Shown here piece by piece: positions 1 through 12,582 of a DNA stretch of 64,000 nucleotides. This DNA is from Paraspadella gotoi. Taxonomy: Eukaryota; Chaetognatha. Every line of letters starts with the position of its first letter. Position 1 is the first letter of the stretch. The stretch covers positions 12,434,473 through 12,498,472 of the forward strand of contig CM119268.1 in the NCBI GenBank assembly GCA_051294375.1. The letters run 5' to 3'. A program made the position numbers and the translations under genes. Under the pieces are notes generated by a model. It was not told where the DNA came from, did not search any database, and saw only the letters and a program-made list of their open reading frames with translations.

Positions 1-301
1 ATCTTTTCCTTTATCCTTCTGTTTTCCTTCACTTAAATTCCCTCTCTCTTTGTCGAGGCATCATTCCTGCGCTTCACTCTTCTCTATTTCACACTCACTC
101 TTCTTCTCTCTCTCTCTCTCACTCCCATTTCATCTCTCACTACTTCAGTCCCTCGCCTCCACTCAATCCACTCCCCGTATCACTCCTTCGCTTCCTTCCC
201 CTTTTCATTCAGTCTATCACTCTTTCTCACCCCCTCGCCCCATCACTCCTTTGCCTTCTCCCCCCTCCAACAGCTCCATCACTCTCTCCCGATAGGTAAA
301 G

Positions 302-405
302 CGCTACATCGAGCGAAAGACGTTTCCGCCCGATTTACTCTGAGATTGACGCGGACTGTGACACAGGAGACGACGATGAATTGAAGGGCGCACGTTGGGC
401 GCAAA
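302..405 (+). CDS. possible acidic coding exon
   Basis: A GC-rich stretch follows a CT-rich tract that could serve as a polypyrimidine tract. One frame is open and reads through IYSEIDADCDTGDDDELKG, an Asp/Glu-rich segment. A possible donor GTCAGT follows at 406. A related segment recurs at 822-904. The family is not recognised and the boundaries are guesses; it could be an internal exon of a gene that starts outside the window. Confidence 0.3.
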
Positions 406-407
406 GT

Positions 408-410
<3 letters not shown>

Positions 411-432
<22 letters not shown>
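411..432. repeat. (TCG)n microsatellite
   Basis: Seven perfect TCG triplets follow directly on the acidic exon candidate. Confidence 0.9.
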
Positions 433-438
<6 letters not shown>

Positions 439-511
439 TGTCACTGGCATTGTAAAAGTCATCATCACCAATTTCCATCATAAGCCAAAAAAAGGAAGAA
501 AATACGCCAGT

Positions 512-735
512 ATGGCGACAGCCGGGTTGCCTGTGATGTCCCTTGGGATGGGGCATCTCACTGTTATGACGCCTCCTGTCACTGGCGCGGTTACCCTAGG
601 AAAGTCTCGCTATGCCAACGCAGAGAGAAGTCTGTGGATGAAAGCAACGTCCCGGGATGGTGCGTTCCCCCTCTGAGCCATTGGGATTGGCAAAACGATA
701 ATGGACGCAAGGCGGTGTGAATATACCGCAACACC
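512..735 (+). repeat. dispersed SINE-like repeat, copy 1
   Basis: This copy carries the module GCCTGTGATG...GGGGCATCTCAC...CCTCCTGTCACTGGCGCGGTTACC and ends with a block whose reverse complement begins CGGTATATTCACACCG. Copies lie at 5585-5753 and 21124-21287 (opposite orientation), and a relative at 53042-53300 adds a tRNA-like head. No coding potential is seen. The ORF that crosses it is accidental. Confidence 0.75.
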
Positions 736-821
736 CGTCGGTTTTTTTTATTTTCTCAACGGACGATGTCATTACGTAACTGTCACTATCACATAAAAAT
801 CATCAATCATTATCATCGATT

Positions 822-904
822 TACCCTGAGATTGACGGAGATGGCGACGCAAGCGACGACGATGAAGGGCGCTGTGCACATGAGACCGAAGATGGTCATC
901 ATTA
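822..904 (+). pseudogene. second copy of the acidic exon-like segment
   Basis: One frame reads IYPEIDGDGDASDDDEG and then stops at 902-904. It resembles the segment at 302-405 (IYSEIDADCDTGDDDELKG), so the two look like a tandem duplication separated by the SINE-like repeat. It could be a duplicated exon or a decayed copy. Confidence 0.25.
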
Positions 905-1384
905 GCGGTTCCACCGATTGTTCCTTACTTCGATTTTGGAAACCTTGGACTTTGATCGGGGTAGGGGTGGGAAAGGGGGGGTTTAGATGATAACAAATTG
1001 GTATACCAAATAGTGTTATTTATATTGTATAGATGAAATAGTCTAATTATTTTAGATTTATACAATTATAAACTATGTTTTGAATAATTGACGTTAATTT
1101 AAAACGAACTCCGGGAAACGAAATGTACCACCACCGTCTTTTTCATGTTTGTCATCGCAATAAAACCGTTATTCGTTTTTTTTTTTCCCCGCAATTCACC
1201 GACAGTTCCGCTCCGAATTTCAAACTTCATAATTCACTTCTTGTTTTCAATCGATTCGCTTTCGTCGTCTTTCAAACTCAACCGCGACTCCCCACCCTCC
1301 GCCCCCCAAATAAAAAAAGCGTCGAAATACTTTTCGTTTCTTTTCACATTCGAGAATCGATTCGATTCCCCGTCCTTTACGACG

Positions 1385-1990
1385 CTGGCAAAGAATTTTC
1401 CAGCGGGAAAAAAAAAGGAAGAAAACAGGGGGGGGAAAAAAAAGGGGCAAAGAAAAAGAAAAAAAGGAAGAAGAGGGAAAAGTAAAACGGGGGAATTGAA
1501 TAAAGGAGGAAGAAAGGAGGCAGAGAAAAAAAAAGGGAAAAAACGGAAAAAATCGAAAATACGTATAGGACCAGAAAGAAAAGAAAATCGAAATCTTGGG
1601 GTATTGTAAAAGAAAACGAATCATCGTAACAAAATCAATCGGTGAATTACGGAGGGAATAAATTGGAAATCGGTTGAATATGACGAATGATAGGGAAAAA
1701 AAATGAGAGAAGTCGCGTGTGAAAAATGCCACGGAGGTCGAGGACATGGCGGGGAAGTTTAATGAAAAAATTGAGGACCGAGAAGCTGAGAAGATGAGAA
1801 TTGAGGAAGGAGGTTAAAGCAAGATGGCGCTTCGGGGAAAAGTAAAGAAATGAAATGAGGTGAGGGAAAGATTATTAAAAAAAAAAGAACAGTCTGCTGG
1901 AAAAGAGAGAAACTTTGGCTAATGTGAAAAAAAATTTCAGAACTTTGTTAAGAACAGAAAAAAAGCTGGCGGAGGGAAAGAGAGCGGTAT
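1385..1990. other. purine-rich tract, no gene
   Basis: This is a long A/G-biased stretch rich in AAAAGGAAG and GAAAA words. The ORFs across it, Lys/Arg on one strand and Phe/Ser on the other, are composition artefacts. I see no gene in 906-3472. Confidence 0.7.
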
Positions 1991-2068
1991 GAATATATTA
2001 TGAAAAGAAATTTTATCGCGAGAGTGGTTTGGGCCAATTACTACAATAAAGGGCCGGGATTTAAGTGA

Positions 2069-2069
2069 A

Positions 2070-2138
<69 letters not shown>

Positions 2139-2145
2139 GAGTGAG
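2069..2145. repeat. (GA)n microsatellite
   Basis: A GA dinucleotide tract with a few interruptions. Confidence 0.95.
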
Positions 2146-2594
2146 AGTCACGCTATTGTTATCTCCAGTCGACACGAACGTGACCCAACGGCGGGAGGGA
2201 GAAACGTTTTGACAAAAGGTTAATTCCACAGGATTTATCAATCCGACGTTGGGAAAAAAAAGTCGCCGTTTGAATCGATTTTAAAATTGTCTTTAAAGTT
2301 TTTTATGTGTTTGACAGATTTTTTAAAATTTTTTAACCTCGCCGAACGTCACTTTGTAACTCCGCACGAAAATGAACGTAAATTAACAAATATAAAATGT
2401 AAATGTTTTATAATAATACATTTTGTTATGGGTTGTAAAAAGTTTCAATACTTTCGTGTAAAATTTAGCGACAAGAAAATTTCTTTTTTCAAAAGAAAAT
2501 GTGATTCACGTTTTCTCAGTTGCTGCGTCATATCCTAATCAAAGCTGACAAGGAGAGCAAAGGCTAGAAGGAAAAAAATGAAAATGAGCGCATG

Positions 2595-2598
<4 letters not shown>

Positions 2599-2663
<65 letters not shown>

Positions 2664-2680
2664 GAGAGAGAGAGAGAGAA
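2599..2680. repeat. (GA)n microsatellite
   Basis: An interrupted GA dinucleotide tract. Together with the tracts at 2069 and 2835 it forms a cluster within 900 bp. Confidence 0.95.
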
Positions 2681-2834
2681 ACTCATTTTACCTGTGTTTC
2701 TGGCAGGAACCGCTGCGGTTTTAGATATAAACGACAGTGGGTAAATCCTAGCAACACAATATAAGGAAAGTTCTCGAAGAGAGAAAGAGAGGTTCTGACA
2801 GAATCTGATTGGTGAGGAGAGAGAGCGAGACATG

Positions 2835-2938
<104 letters not shown>

Positions 2939-3472
2939 TCAGGATTTCTGACTTGGAACGAGCTGGTTGGGTCATGACCGGATTGCTGATCACGACTCTT
3001 CGGTTTCCGACTTTCAGCCAACATAAAACAACGCTGCCAGACGCAATAAGACAATGATGGGATACCACCGGATGGCATTTGAAAACATTACTAAACGCTG
3101 AAAGCTACCAAATTGCATTAGATACCATCTATTTGACTGCATTTAATTTTACGCAGAATTTTAAAAGACAATTTTGACATGTCCTGCAGATTTCAGAATA
3201 TTAGCAGAAAACTTAAGCAGATTTTACATGATCAACATGCAGGAACAAACTAGAAGAACCAGAAAAAATATATTAAGGCAGAGTGGGACTAGATACCAAT
3301 CGAACGGCGTCTACCATTTGCCAGAGAAAACAACCCGCGAGAGACCGTGAGAAGCCGGAATCAAGAAAACCATGAAAAGTGGAATCGGAAGAGCAAACTG
3401 GCGGAGGCCACGCCCCTAAAACGCCTCCCTCCTCCTTCGACTCGCGGGAGGTCGAGAAAAAAATGGGCTTAC

Positions 3473-3597
3473 CCGTCAGCACGCAACCGAAAGCGAGGGC
3501 GCAGAGGCAAGTGAGCGTTCCGCAGAGTCGCTGTCGACTTTGACGCTGTTGCTTGGTGACGATGCTGGGATTAACTCTCGATGAGGGTGGGCGTGGA
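3473..3597 (-). CDS. possible exon with a hydrophobic, membrane-like segment
   Basis: On the minus strand an acceptor TTTTCCAACAG is followed by an open frame that ends at the donor ACGG/GTAAGC. The translation goes from a Ser/Pro/Arg-rich start through KQQRQSRQRLCG into TLTCLCALAFGCVLTG, a basic stretch followed by a hydrophobic segment as at a cytosol-membrane boundary. I do not recognise the family, and partner exons were not identified. Short splice-bounded frames can arise by chance, so this is only a candidate. Confidence 0.4.
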
Positions 3598-3816
3598 CTG
3601 TTGGAAAATAAGGAAGTTTAATAGTTTAAGGTGTTGCGCCGCATTTCTTATGATCACGTAACTATACAAGTATAAAATATATGCATAATATTAACCCACC
3701 TCCCTGTTAAGAATTCTTTAAAATAATTAAAGATTTAATAAAATATGCTGCACTTTTTGGTCATTTGATCGTATGGTTAGGTGATGTTTCGACTGTTTGA
3801 AAACATAAGCATGTAA

Positions 3817-4145
3817 AGGGGTAGAGACTCTCTGCAAAGCCGAGTGGGTCTACAGGCTCTTAGGGGGTCCTGGGAAAAGCTCATTGGGCTAACAAAATTG
3901 TAAATATAATTTTTTTTTAAAAATAATAGTTTATAATTTTGTAAAATACTTTATATCAGTAGGAAATTTTCAAATCTAAACATAACATAAGAATAATGGT
4001 TGATTTTTAAAAGGGCCCAATCCCTATTCTTGCTAAGTTATTGTAAGGTGGTGGGATGAACCTGGCTTTCAGGGGTGCCCGGGGCCCTTGGCTCACTGAA
4101 AAAATTTGTGGAGGGGCCCGCCAGTTCTCTACACGCCACTAATCT
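3817..4145. mobile_element. possible hAT-like MITE remnant
   Basis: The right end, read on the minus strand, begins TTAGTGGCGTGTAGAGAACT, similar to GTGGC-type hAT ends. The left end has the partly matching AAAGGGGTAGAGACTCT. The body contains GGGGCCC-rich blocks. I found no convincing target duplication and no transposase. Confidence 0.3.
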
Positions 4146-4587
4146 CATGGTACATCACGTATTAACTAAAATGATGTAGTATATCCTAAGTTATGAGCAT
4201 TTAAAATATAAGTAGAATAGACCGACGGGAAAACAGACTAAAAAGTTATCAGAGTATTTTTGGGAGGGATGAGACTTTTATTCAAGGAAAAAAAGGAGGA
4301 AAAAATGTCTTCTTCCCGCCATCTGAAAGAGGGCGGAGCGAAAAAGAGGGAGAAGGTAATCCACGAACATTATCTATTCACGAGAGCGGCGAGGGGGAGG
4401 GGCAGGGGGGCGGAAGAGGCTTAGAAAGAAAGACGGTATCCGTTCCCCTTTTCCCTACGGGACGAACGGCGTGGAAAGGAAACGAGGAAACGAGGAAAAA
4501 GGAAGACGATCGAAAATGGCGCAAGTTGTTCGCTTACGGAAAGAATCCTTTTTTTGAATTTAAACGCGTCGCCTTTTCACGTCGACG

Positions 4588-4682
4588 ATGATCAGCCCAA
4601 ACTCAGGTCTCACGATACGGTTAATCCGACCGAAAAGGTCGCGGGTTCGATTCACACGCTCAGCAGGTTTTTTTTTTTTTTC
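4588..4682 (+). repeat. tRNA-derived SINE head or tRNA pseudogene
   Basis: The segment contains GGTCGCGGGTTCGATTC, which fits a Pol III B box and T arm, preceded by CGGTTAATCCGACCG, which fits an anticodon-arm-like hairpin. A poly-T tract at 4668-4681 resembles a Pol III terminator. T-stem pairing is broken at two positions and the anticodon loop lacks U33, so it is not a functional tRNA. Confidence 0.5.
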
Positions 4683-5085
4683 ACTTGCTTTTCAATTAAG
4701 GCTTCGCGAGCGACACACACACAAAAAAAAGTCGTCGTCACGAGTCACATGGTTGAGCGGTTTCTGGTTGTCTACACGAGCACGTGATCTTGACATTTCT
4801 TTTTCTTCGACATGGTCACGTGACAAAAATAAGTGCTAAGTTTATAAATGGAATGAAAGAAATGAGACACTTTTAACTTAATTGTAGAAATTCTTTCGTC
4901 CAACGTAATTTATTGTTATTACCCGCTGAGCATTTCGCCATTTACATCATAGCGCGAGATTAATATTCACAACATTCGCCTCTCTGAAGGGTTCTGCTTG
5001 GAACAATGATCTTCCGCTCGATATTAACTCTTTAAAAATGTATACCAAACCTGGCCTTAAACCGAACACGGTTCATAAATGAGTT

Positions 5086-5093
<8 letters not shown>

Positions 5094-5122
<29 letters not shown>

Positions 5123-5123
5123 T
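5094..5123. repeat. (GAC)n microsatellite
   Basis: About ten CGA/GAC triplets. Confidence 0.9.
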
Positions 5124-5584
5124 ATAACGACTTTATTAGCATTTTTTTGCCGCATTAGCGAAGCGCGATTCGATTACATGGGTTTTATACGAGTTCGTCG
5201 GGTGAATTATTCGCGGCAGTTAATTTGACGAGAGAACGGTAGGGGATGTTTGGAACGAGGGGGTGAGCGGGGACAATTACGGAATCTCGGAGAAAGAAAT
5301 TCGGAGGAGGTTGAAAAAAGAAGGAGGAAAATGACTTTATTAGCTGACACTAAGGGGGGGGGGAACGTTGACTGCCGGGAATAAAGGGCGAAAATATTAA
5401 AAGTTTGGAAAAGATGTCGAGAAGAAAACTTGGCGGGAATAAAAATGAACATTCAAAATGGCTGTTGGAATCTAAACGAGGATTTGGGAATCGTCGCGTT
5501 GATGTCGTCGATAAAATGGGAAAAACAGAACTCGAATCCCGGAGTTCTTCGTGAACACCGAACGGTCGTCAATAACTAACAACT

Positions 5585-5753
5585 GTGGCGGTATATTCAC
5601 ACCGCCTCACATCCAGCATCGTTCAGCCAATCTCATTGGCTCAGAGGGGTAACCGCGCCAGGGACTGGAGGCATCACTGAGGGTTGGAAGCCCCCAAAGC
5701 CAACAGTGAGATGCCCCATCCTAATGGGCATCACAGGCAACCCGGCTGTTAAC
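5585..5753 (-). repeat. dispersed SINE-like repeat, copy 2
   Basis: It begins CGGTATATTCACACCG and carries the shared module GTGAGATGCCCCATCC...GGCATCACAGG, the reverse complement of copy 1. It lies just downstream of the minus-strand gene that ends at 5854. Confidence 0.75.
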
Positions 5754-5853
5754 ATACATTAAATCACTTCCCCTCACTAATCACATTAAATCGCTTGCCA
5801 TCCCCACCTGTCAATCACTAGTCCCCAATCACTCGCCATCAATCATTCTCCAT

Positions 5854-7032
5854 TCACCAGCCGTCGCCGACGAAACGTCGAAGATCCTCGTCGACGTGAT
5901 GGCGCCGACCGTCGGACGCCGTCGCCGCAGCCGACGCCGGTTTCGGCGCGCCAACCGTCGCTGAGTCATGTATTCCTTCGGCCGAAAGATGGCGATCGAA
6001 TTCGTGAATGGAGGGACGATGAGCGGCTGAGTAGGAGAAAGACCTGGAACGAATAGGGATTGATTGATTGATTTATTTTTATTCGATCGATCGGGAGATT
6101 CAAGAATTTATTGAAGGGTATTAAAATACTTAAAATCACATAGTTTAACCAAATTCTCGTTATTTATCTTTACTCTCCAAAAAATTTGTTGAAAACCTTC
6201 GAATTATAAATCTTCTCCGCCCAAGTCGGTTTCCTAGCAACCACTCCCAAGAATTCGTTATTCACAACGCATTTTGTTCCCATCAGCGTCGTCTTCGGAC
6301 TGATGGCCACATTTTCACTTCGTGAGAAAAAAAAAATTCTTGTATAACAATTTCTATTCCCCTTATGTTCCCCCAGTTTGTTCCTTAACGTGAAAAAAAG
6401 GGTTGAAAGTGAATAAAAAAAAGGAAAAGAAAATTGAGTTGCCATGGACTCTAGTTTAAAATTAAATGCCACTATGATTTTCTCAAGAACTTTTAAATAA
6501 AGCAATTATATATTTTTGTTCAACTTTTTAAGATCTATAAAATTATATTATTAAAAATTTTCAATTCGAAAAAAATAATCATCATGATTTACGTATACTT
6601 TTTAATAATTCTTAAAAACCTATAAGAGTAATACATTTTTTTTCATTTTTGTTATCTCCGGAAGATACTTATATATTATAATATATAATATATATACTTA
6701 CGTATACATATATAACATACAACATACAATGTATGTCATACATACATAATACATAAATTACATATATAACATTAAGTTTTAAACTTAAAACTTAAAATTA
6801 AAACTCTCAAAAATAATACTTAAAAAAATACTTTACTGGCAGGATTGCAGATAAAGCATGGATGCATGGATACACGGTGCAGCTGACTCGTCAAAAAATT
6901 CTCGCGCGTTATGCTTCATGATTATGCGGGAATCGTGTCTCCAAGGAAAGAAAAAAACTCAAGTAGAGAAAGTCACTCGTGGTGCAACAGTTTTTTCACT
7001 CTTTCTTTGTTAACGCAAGTCCACCTTGTAAA

Positions 7033-7103
<71 letters not shown>

Positions 7104-8288
7104 GTCCCCTCCCCTCTTCCGCAAGGTGATAAGTTCTCGGCTCATTTAACCCTTTTCTGGCGTCGCTTTTTTCTCGTCTTTTACAATTTTGTTTTATGTA
7201 CTTTCTAATAAAATGGCTGAAGTTAAACTTAGTAGTTAATTAGAAAGCAACCGATTAAAACCCTCGTGAGTCGTTTCCCACTCACAATATTAACAAAATT
7301 TACTAAATTAAGTACGCCGTCTCCATCAAAAAATGTATGTTATTTGTTGAACAAGTATTGCGTAAACTTTCATCGTTATTCATTAAATCCGACCAAAAAT
7401 CTCACGGCTTCTCACACCTCTCTGTCACATTTGACATCTCACCTGGTCAACCTCGCGGACTCCGCCTTTCTTTTTCCTCCATCGCCGCCGTTGCTCATCG
7501 GAAATTCCACCTGCGAATCACGGAGTGGAGGGCGGGAAGATAGTCAATAAAATAAAAAGAATAACAAGAAGTTTAGATTAGTACGTGAATTCTCGATCTT
7601 ACGAGACGTCAAGACTGTTTCGAGTGAATATCACCTGTGAACCACAACAGGAATTTCGTTTCGATCGGTGAAGAGTCAAAGGAGTCGCGCAATCGAATAT
7701 CGTCGCTGGAGCGAGAAAAAAAAAATCGGTGGAGCAGGACGTTTAATGTATTATTCTAAAAATTAATTATTAAATAATGTCAACGAAAAACCCGAACCTA
7801 CCGTCCTGATTTCTGTGAAAACCTTCCCTCTCTTCGGCTCGAATTTTGACTCTGATCTTTCCCCGTTTTAACGCCGTCTCCCTGTGAAGTATCACCTCCT
7901 CCTCCCCTTCCTCCTCTTCTTCCTCTTCTTCTTCCTCCTCCATTTTCTCCCCTCTCTCTCCCGTCCCCTTCCTCGAATCTCCGTCTTGAACGGACGCCCT
8001 TCCGTCTGCTCGTCTGCTACGAGGCCGACGTCGTCGACGATCCTCTTCGGTTGACTCGTTGTTGTCGGTGGGACTGGAGTTGAGGTCGCCGTTGTTGTCG
8101 TTTGATTTGTTGTGGATGCCGTTGAGGAACCGATTGTCGGCCCCAACGTCGTCGACGTTATTGTCGAGACTGTTGTCGTTCGAGTTTGTGTCGTCGTCCT
8201 CGTTTCGGACTGACGTCGATCTCGTCGTCCGCACCGTCGGTGTCGCCGACGAATTGGGAATGTTTGAAATGTTCATTTGTCGCCGAAA
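5854..8288 (-). CDS. unrecognised Asn/Asp/Glu-rich protein, last three exons
   Basis: Three minus-strand exons join in phase: 8288-7798, 6317-6174 and 6043-5854 (stop at 5856-5854). They follow acceptors CATTTCAG, TCACGAAG and GTTCCAG and precede donors GTTCGG and GTAAAG; the joined length is 275 codons. The first exon has an ATG at 8276 but stays open to its acceptor, so the start could lie upstream. The product begins with a Ser/Thr/Asn-rich part (NISNIPNSSATPTV), then an RRRRRPRSRR basic block and a poly-Glu block. The middle exon, with TTLMGTKCVVNNEFLG and KPTWAEKIYNSKVFNKFFGE, looks like a folded domain. The end reads HHVDEDLRRFVGDGW. I do not recognise the family. Exons at 12.3-14.05 kb on the same strand may be its upstream part. 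Confidence 0.5.
7037..7101. repeat. (CT)n microsatellite
   Basis: A nearly perfect CT dinucleotide tract. Confidence 0.95.
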
Positions 8289-9220
8289 CTGAAATGTAGG
8301 ATCCGTGGCGCCGCCTCGGGACAGAAACTCCTCTGCCTAGAGGGAAGAAGGGATAATTGAAGAATAATTTATTTCATAAGATAAAAGCATTTGAAATTAA
8401 ACAAGACAAATTGTGATCTCACTCTCTCGCTCTCTCCCGCTGTTTATCTTCCTCTTTCTCTCTCCTTACCTCTATATCTTTGTAAGTATCAACTTTTAAT
8501 TAACCTAATTAGTATTACGTACGTACCTTACAAAGCTATAATGCATTTACCTGAACAACCAAGTTTTATTTTATTTTATTTTATAGTACGTACTTCATCT
8601 GTGTTTTTAATCTTCCCACGTTTCTTCAATTTTCATCACTTAACACATAACTTTGTCACAAATATTGATTAAAACTTGAGGTTTGTCCCCCCTGTCGTAA
8701 AGATAAAAAAAAATCCAGCGTCTCTTTTCCAGTTAAATAACGTTAGAAACGCGAAGAAGAAGAAAAAAAACCTGGGTTCCGCCAAAGGCGATGATTTAGT
8801 TTAGTGCCTTTGAGTAAAAGGTTCCGTTGGCAATAAAACTGCATCGGCGCCATTTCTGCCTCATTTACTCGGAACTCAAGATCCCCGCCGCGCTTAAAAC
8901 TCACTTTCCGCCTTCCCCGTGTTCTCGCGGGATGGCCCCTGTCTAATTGGCGCGTCCATCCTCCTTGGCGAGAGAGCTTGCAGAACCGCAGAAACGATGG
9001 CCTTGTCAATGTGAGGATTCTCTCTCTCTCTCTTAATATAATTAAAGACGCGAGGATTGGCCACTTTTTCAAATCAATCCTAACATAAATCTTTTACCAA
9101 CAAACCAATCATTATCCAACGAACCGCTCCAACTGTGGGCAACAACTACCCTTTGAGCTTCCCCATATCCCCTTGGCACCGCATTGGATGAGATTAAAAC
9201 TTTTTTAGATCCACTCCTCT

Positions 9221-9280
<60 letters not shown>

Positions 9281-9290
9281 TCTCTCCTTC
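9221..9290. repeat. (CT)n microsatellite
   Basis: A CT tract with a few TTT interruptions. It lies in 8289-12311, where I see no clear gene beyond the candidate at 10571-10817. Confidence 0.9.
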
Positions 9291-10570
9291 CCTCTCCCTC
9301 CCTAATTTAGGCTTATCGCCCCATTTTTACGAAGCGCAAGACCCAAAAGTAACCGGTGGAGTTCTAAAACTGAGCGATATTCGTAACTTCAACGACGAAA
9401 CTAATTATCACTCTATCTCTCTCTTCCTCACACTTTGTGAGTCCTCCAATTTCGTCATATCACTTTCGCTCCCTCTTCTCTCTTTCCATCCCCCCCCCTC
9501 TCTTCTCGCCCGCGTTGAAATCGAACTCATTATTCTCCAGCGGCCATTTTTTTTTTCTGCTTGGAGGCTGCAAAGAGAGAGAGAGAAGAGAGAGAGAAGA
9601 GAGAGAGGAGAGAGAGAGACAGAGAGAGAGAAAAAAAAATCCCAGTGCCTCATAAATCAGAGGAGAATTGATTTGCCTACTTATTCCTCCTATCCTTTCA
9701 GAAATCGTTGGGAACTTCATCTCTTCATGGTCACTGTCAACTTACGAAAATGTTTTTTAAGGTTTTTTTATAATTTAACAAGATTAGTTATCGGTTACAC
9801 ATATCATCGCACAAAATTGTTAGATCCGTTTCGGTCGACATCTCAGCTTTTTTTTACAACCCCGTTTTCGTTGAAAAAGAAGAACGACTTTGTCATGGGA
9901 AAATGGCGCGGATAATGACGAGAGAAAAACCCGCGAATCGACAGAAAAACATCCCCTCATTAGCATATTCAAAATTATCGCCTTTTGAGTGGAGGTTGAC
10001 GGGCGGATGAAGGAAGAATTGTAGCGCTCCTCGGTACTCATCCTCTCGATCCCTTAACCCTCACCAGTCACCTCACTGATGGAACCCAAACAATCGGTTG
10101 CTCCTGCATAAAAAAGAGATGGACTTCCGCTTTTCTTCATTTCTCGTTTTTTATCTTTGCTTCTTTTTTTTTTCGGCTCTTCCTTCTGCTCGCCCCTTCG
10201 CTTTATCGGCCTGGAAAGATAATTTCACTCCAGAGTTTCATCTTCAATCCTCATCAGACACATGTTCTTTTTCAGTTCGGATCGAAAAGACGTCCTATTG
10301 AAAAAAAAACTCGCATAGACGAACCAGCTTGGAAACCGACAACAATAATGGTGATTGAAAAGGGACGTGGGCTGTGCAGAGATATGGCGTTGTCATCTCT
10401 ATTAGTTTTGTTTGCCATTTTGTTTTACCATTTCTTTGGATTTTGATAGATTTCCCTCTTTACTTTTCTTCGGAGATTATACTCCTCTTCCTTTTCTTTA
10501 CCAGATATGTCACGACACGTCACCAATTACAGTGAGCCTCTGACATGGCCTAAGAGCCCACCATTATAAT

Positions 10571-10817
10571 TTGTCGAGACAGACAAGTGGGCGCTCACGT
10601 AACGACCTCGTCGACCACCCTCGCGGCGCTGCCCACCGGCGACCGCGAGCTACTTCGTCTCCACGACGGCGCCCCGGCGCTTACGGCGCTCGTCCACTGG
10701 CGCCAAGCATCGCCGCGCCCATTTTCAGCGACGTCTTCGAGTCGGGGACGACCTACTTCCGTAGCGACGACAGGACGGGGGAGATTCAGAGTTGGCCTCG
10801 ACGGGCTGTCCAAGTAC
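10571..10817 (+). CDS. possible GC-rich coding exon, frame unresolved
   Basis: This GC-rich block stands out from AT-rich surroundings. It runs from an acceptor-like GTCGAGACAG to a donor-like GTACGT. Two plus-strand frames are open. One gives a convincing first half (TGDRELLRLHDGAPALTALV), the other a convincing second half (IFSDVFESGTTYFRSDDRTG), as if a single-base indel split one reading frame. No family is recognised. A minus-strand frame is also open, so the strand is uncertain. Confidence 0.3.
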
Positions 10818-11622
10818 GTTGACAGGTTGTTATGGTAACACAGACCCGAAACTGAAAAGGCGGCGAATTTTTGGATAAAACTTGTGAAAATTATCTTTTT
10901 AAAGATTTTTAAAATTTAAAACCATAATATTGACAAATAAGGAATTTATGCATCATTGAAAAAATGACCCTTCTAAAATATTAGCATTTTATTAGGATTT
11001 TTTTATTTGAAAAATTGCTTTAATGGGCAATAGTCAGACATCTAGACAACTTACTATAACATCCTAAAGCCATTTATGCTATAAATGGAAAAGTTATTCC
11101 ATGTATTGACTTACGACATACTAGGTTTACGGTACCATATGGTCCTTACAAAATATTATTTCGTTACTACGGTTGGCATTGATTTGTAGCCAGAACATGA
11201 ACAGTGAACATGAACATTGAACACGGTGACCAAAGTTAACAGTGTTGGTGGTGCAACCGGTCTTCAACTACCATGCCTATGAGGCATGCCCTACTAACAG
11301 GGACGCACGGTTGCCGGCCTTTCAGGCTCAGCTGCAACACAAACCGCTTTCTACGCTCGACGCTCAGACTCCCAAAAAATTGCGACCCACCTGCGCAAAG
11401 GCGGACCGAACTGAAAACAGTTTCAACGACTCACCTGCGCGTAACTGTGTCGATTTCTTGGATCGGACATCCAAGTCTCGTTGTGGGAGGTTCCACCGAC
11501 GTAATCGCCGTTCTCGTCGTCGTCGTCGTCGTATCGCGGTTGTTGCAGCGTCAACGAAGAAGTGACGCTGACGGATTAAGACGGATTAAGTGCAAAAAAA
11601 CGTAAATGGAAGAAAAATTGGA

Positions 11623-11750
<128 letters not shown>

Positions 11751-11869
11751 TGGGAGACGAAAAAGAGAAATGAAGAGAAAGGGAAATCGGAATAAAAAGT
11801 ACACTAAAAAAAAAATTGAAAGTTAAAAAATAGAGCAACGAACATACAAACGAAAAGAACATATTTTTT

Positions 11870-12061
11870 AAATTGGTTGTAACAATTTCATAAAATTCAG
11901 CTCCTTGTATTTTTATGCTAGTGCAGGGACTTGCTATGTCATTATCTTGTAAGAGTGATGGAGGCCTTAAACCACCAAAGCCTTTCTCAAGTCAGGGACA
12001 AGATAGCGTATTTATTAAATGAATGGATAATTTTTATATTGGTTGTACCAATTTCATAAAA
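11870..12061 (+). repeat. dispersed, deleted copy of the 320-bp satellite unit
   Basis: It matches the unit of the array at 42205-43385: CAGCTCCTTGTATTTT, GTAAGAGTGATGGAGGCCTT and TTATATTGGTTGTACCAATT are shared. The part between GCTAGTGC and AGGGACTTGC is missing, so the copy is about 190 bp long. Both ends carry the TTGGTTGTACCAATTTCATA-type segment. Confidence 0.8.
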
Positions 12062-12311
12062 TGAAAAAGAAAAAGATAGAGAGGGAAATAATGTCAAATG
12101 AGCTGATAATCCATCTGAAAAAAAAAGGAAATTAGTAAGAAAAAAGACGAGGAAAATTATTGAAGAACAAAAATTACAAAATTAGATTGAATGGATGGTA
12201 TCAAGCAACTTATTCGAATCAGACAAGGAAAATACAGTAAGAAAAAAAAATCATTCCACCATTCCTCTCTCATCAGGGACAACTCTAAACTCCTACGTTA
12301 TCTCCACTCAC

Positions 12312-12491
12312 AGCCTGGGCAGCGACCGCGAATCCTGTATGACTCCTCGACCGCCTCGTCTTCGCCATCGTCGCATCTGACGTCGTCTTCCGCGCGACGT
12401 CGAGCCATTCGGACCTCCACCGGTCGACGGTCTCTCGTTTCCAAACCATGGCGCTCCGATCCAAGCGCTTCCGCAAACGCCAGACAAGGCC
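12312..12491 (-). CDS. possible minus-strand exon
   Basis: This GC-rich 180-nt block lies between the acceptor CTTCCACTCAG and a strong donor GTGAGT. All three minus-strand frames are open across it, so the true frame cannot be chosen from this sequence alone. One frame gives ERHGLETRDRRPVEVRMARR followed by an acidic run; another gives ETVDRWRSEWLDVARKTTSD. It lies between the exons at 12926-14051 and the gene that ends at 5854, all on the minus strand, and may belong with them. Confidence 0.35.
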
Positions 12492-12582
12492 CTGAGTGGA
12501 AGGCCATCTTTGTTTTAATTTTAGATGAAATCTAAATGCTAAGTTTGCTAAATACATAGTATTATATATAGCTATGGGCAGG

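Noticed and set aside
1123-1747. Overlapping ORFs of 120-166 aa on both strands
   Set aside because: They are produced by the purine-rich tract; composition is extreme and there is no splice or codon signal.
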